This document shows, piece by piece, positions 32,281 to 32,318 of a DNA stretch of 32,318 nucleotides (position 1 is its first letter; each line of letters starts with the position of its first letter). The notes below the pieces were generated by a model, which searched no databases, was not told the DNA's origin, and was given only the letters and a program-made list of their open reading frames with translations. The stretch is from Pseudomonadota bacterium (GTDB taxonomy: Bacteria; Pseudomonadota; Alphaproteobacteria; JACQOE01). The stretch spans positions 1 to 32,318 of the forward strand of contig JACQOE010000002.1 of NCBI GenBank assembly GCA_016202695.1, written 5' to 3'. Made by a program: the position numbers and the translations under genes.

Positions 32281-32318
32281 CGTCTTGCATCGGCTTGGAT
32301 GCTTCCTGACCCTGTGGC

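Noticed and set aside
1-32318. Search for tRNA, rRNA, CRISPR arrays, insertion sequences and riboswitches by eye.
   Set aside because: None could be supported; no regularly spaced repeats, transposase frames or conserved RNA motifs were seen.

Overview
The window is high-GC DNA with dense, tightly packed operons, many of them joined by 4-base stop/start overlaps (ATGA or GTGA). The gene content points to a metabolically versatile proteobacterium: TAXI-type TRAP solute receptors, an NMT1-like ABC importer, hydantoinase plus D-carbamoylase, a PrpD/PrpC pair, several amidases and amidohydrolases, and two 3-hydroxyisobutyrate-dehydrogenase-like proteins. An intergenic palindromic repeat of the 'cgtcatgcccgcgaag...' kind, frequent in alphaproteobacteria, makes a Rhodospirillales-like alphaproteobacterium the best guess. 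This is inference; there is no rRNA or tRNA in the window to settle it.

Layout. 0.1-2.5 kb: an MFS transporter diverging from a PrpF-family isomerase (4-oxalomesaconate tautomerase-like). 2.6-5.1 kb: a HicB antitoxin followed by a HicA toxin gene broken by an in-frame amber codon, then a YVTN beta-propeller protein with a small exported Cys-containing protein upstream, in DNA of visibly lower GC. 5.4-10.2 kb (minus strand): a six-gene operon reading creatininase-family protein, D-2-hydroxyacid dehydrogenase, HpcH/HpaI aldolase, cupin, MtnA (methylthioribose-1-phosphate isomerase) and a class II aldolase. It diverges from 10.5-14.7 kb (plus strand): ABC binding protein, ATPase, permease and a COG0402-type amidohydrolase. 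The two halves could together import and break down a nitrogen-containing, possibly nucleoside-derived, compound. 14.7-15.3 kb: palindromic repeat and a two-helix membrane protein. 15.5-17.2 kb: a type II restriction-modification pair, with a beta-class N4-cytosine-like methylase and a BglII-family endonuclease. 17.3-19.6 kb (minus): D-carbamoylase and hydantoinase. 19.8-22.5 kb (plus): PrpD and PrpC. 22.5-23.9 kb (minus): amidase. 24.1-25.0 kb (plus): branched-chain aminotransferase. 25.1-26.2 kb (minus): TAXI receptor. 26.4-26.8 kb (plus): carboxymuconolactone-decarboxylase-like protein. 26.8-29.5 kb (minus): a three-gene operon of a degenerate NAD-binding paralogue, a 3-hydroxyisobutyrate dehydrogenase family enzyme and a second TAXI receptor.

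29.8-32.3 kb (minus): after a clear compositional change, a two-gene cassette with its own terminator. It encodes a protein with an Mrr-like PD-(D/E)XK nuclease N-terminus and an unrecognised helical C-terminus, preceded by a 421-residue unrecognised protein with winged-helix-like segments. This is the best candidate in the window for an undescribed system, possibly anti-phage defence. Other points worth a second look are the amber-inactivated hicA, the mtnA/aldolase pair placed among non-salvage genes, the dehydrogenase paralogue lacking its catalytic lysine, and the creatininase homologue with altered metal ligands.
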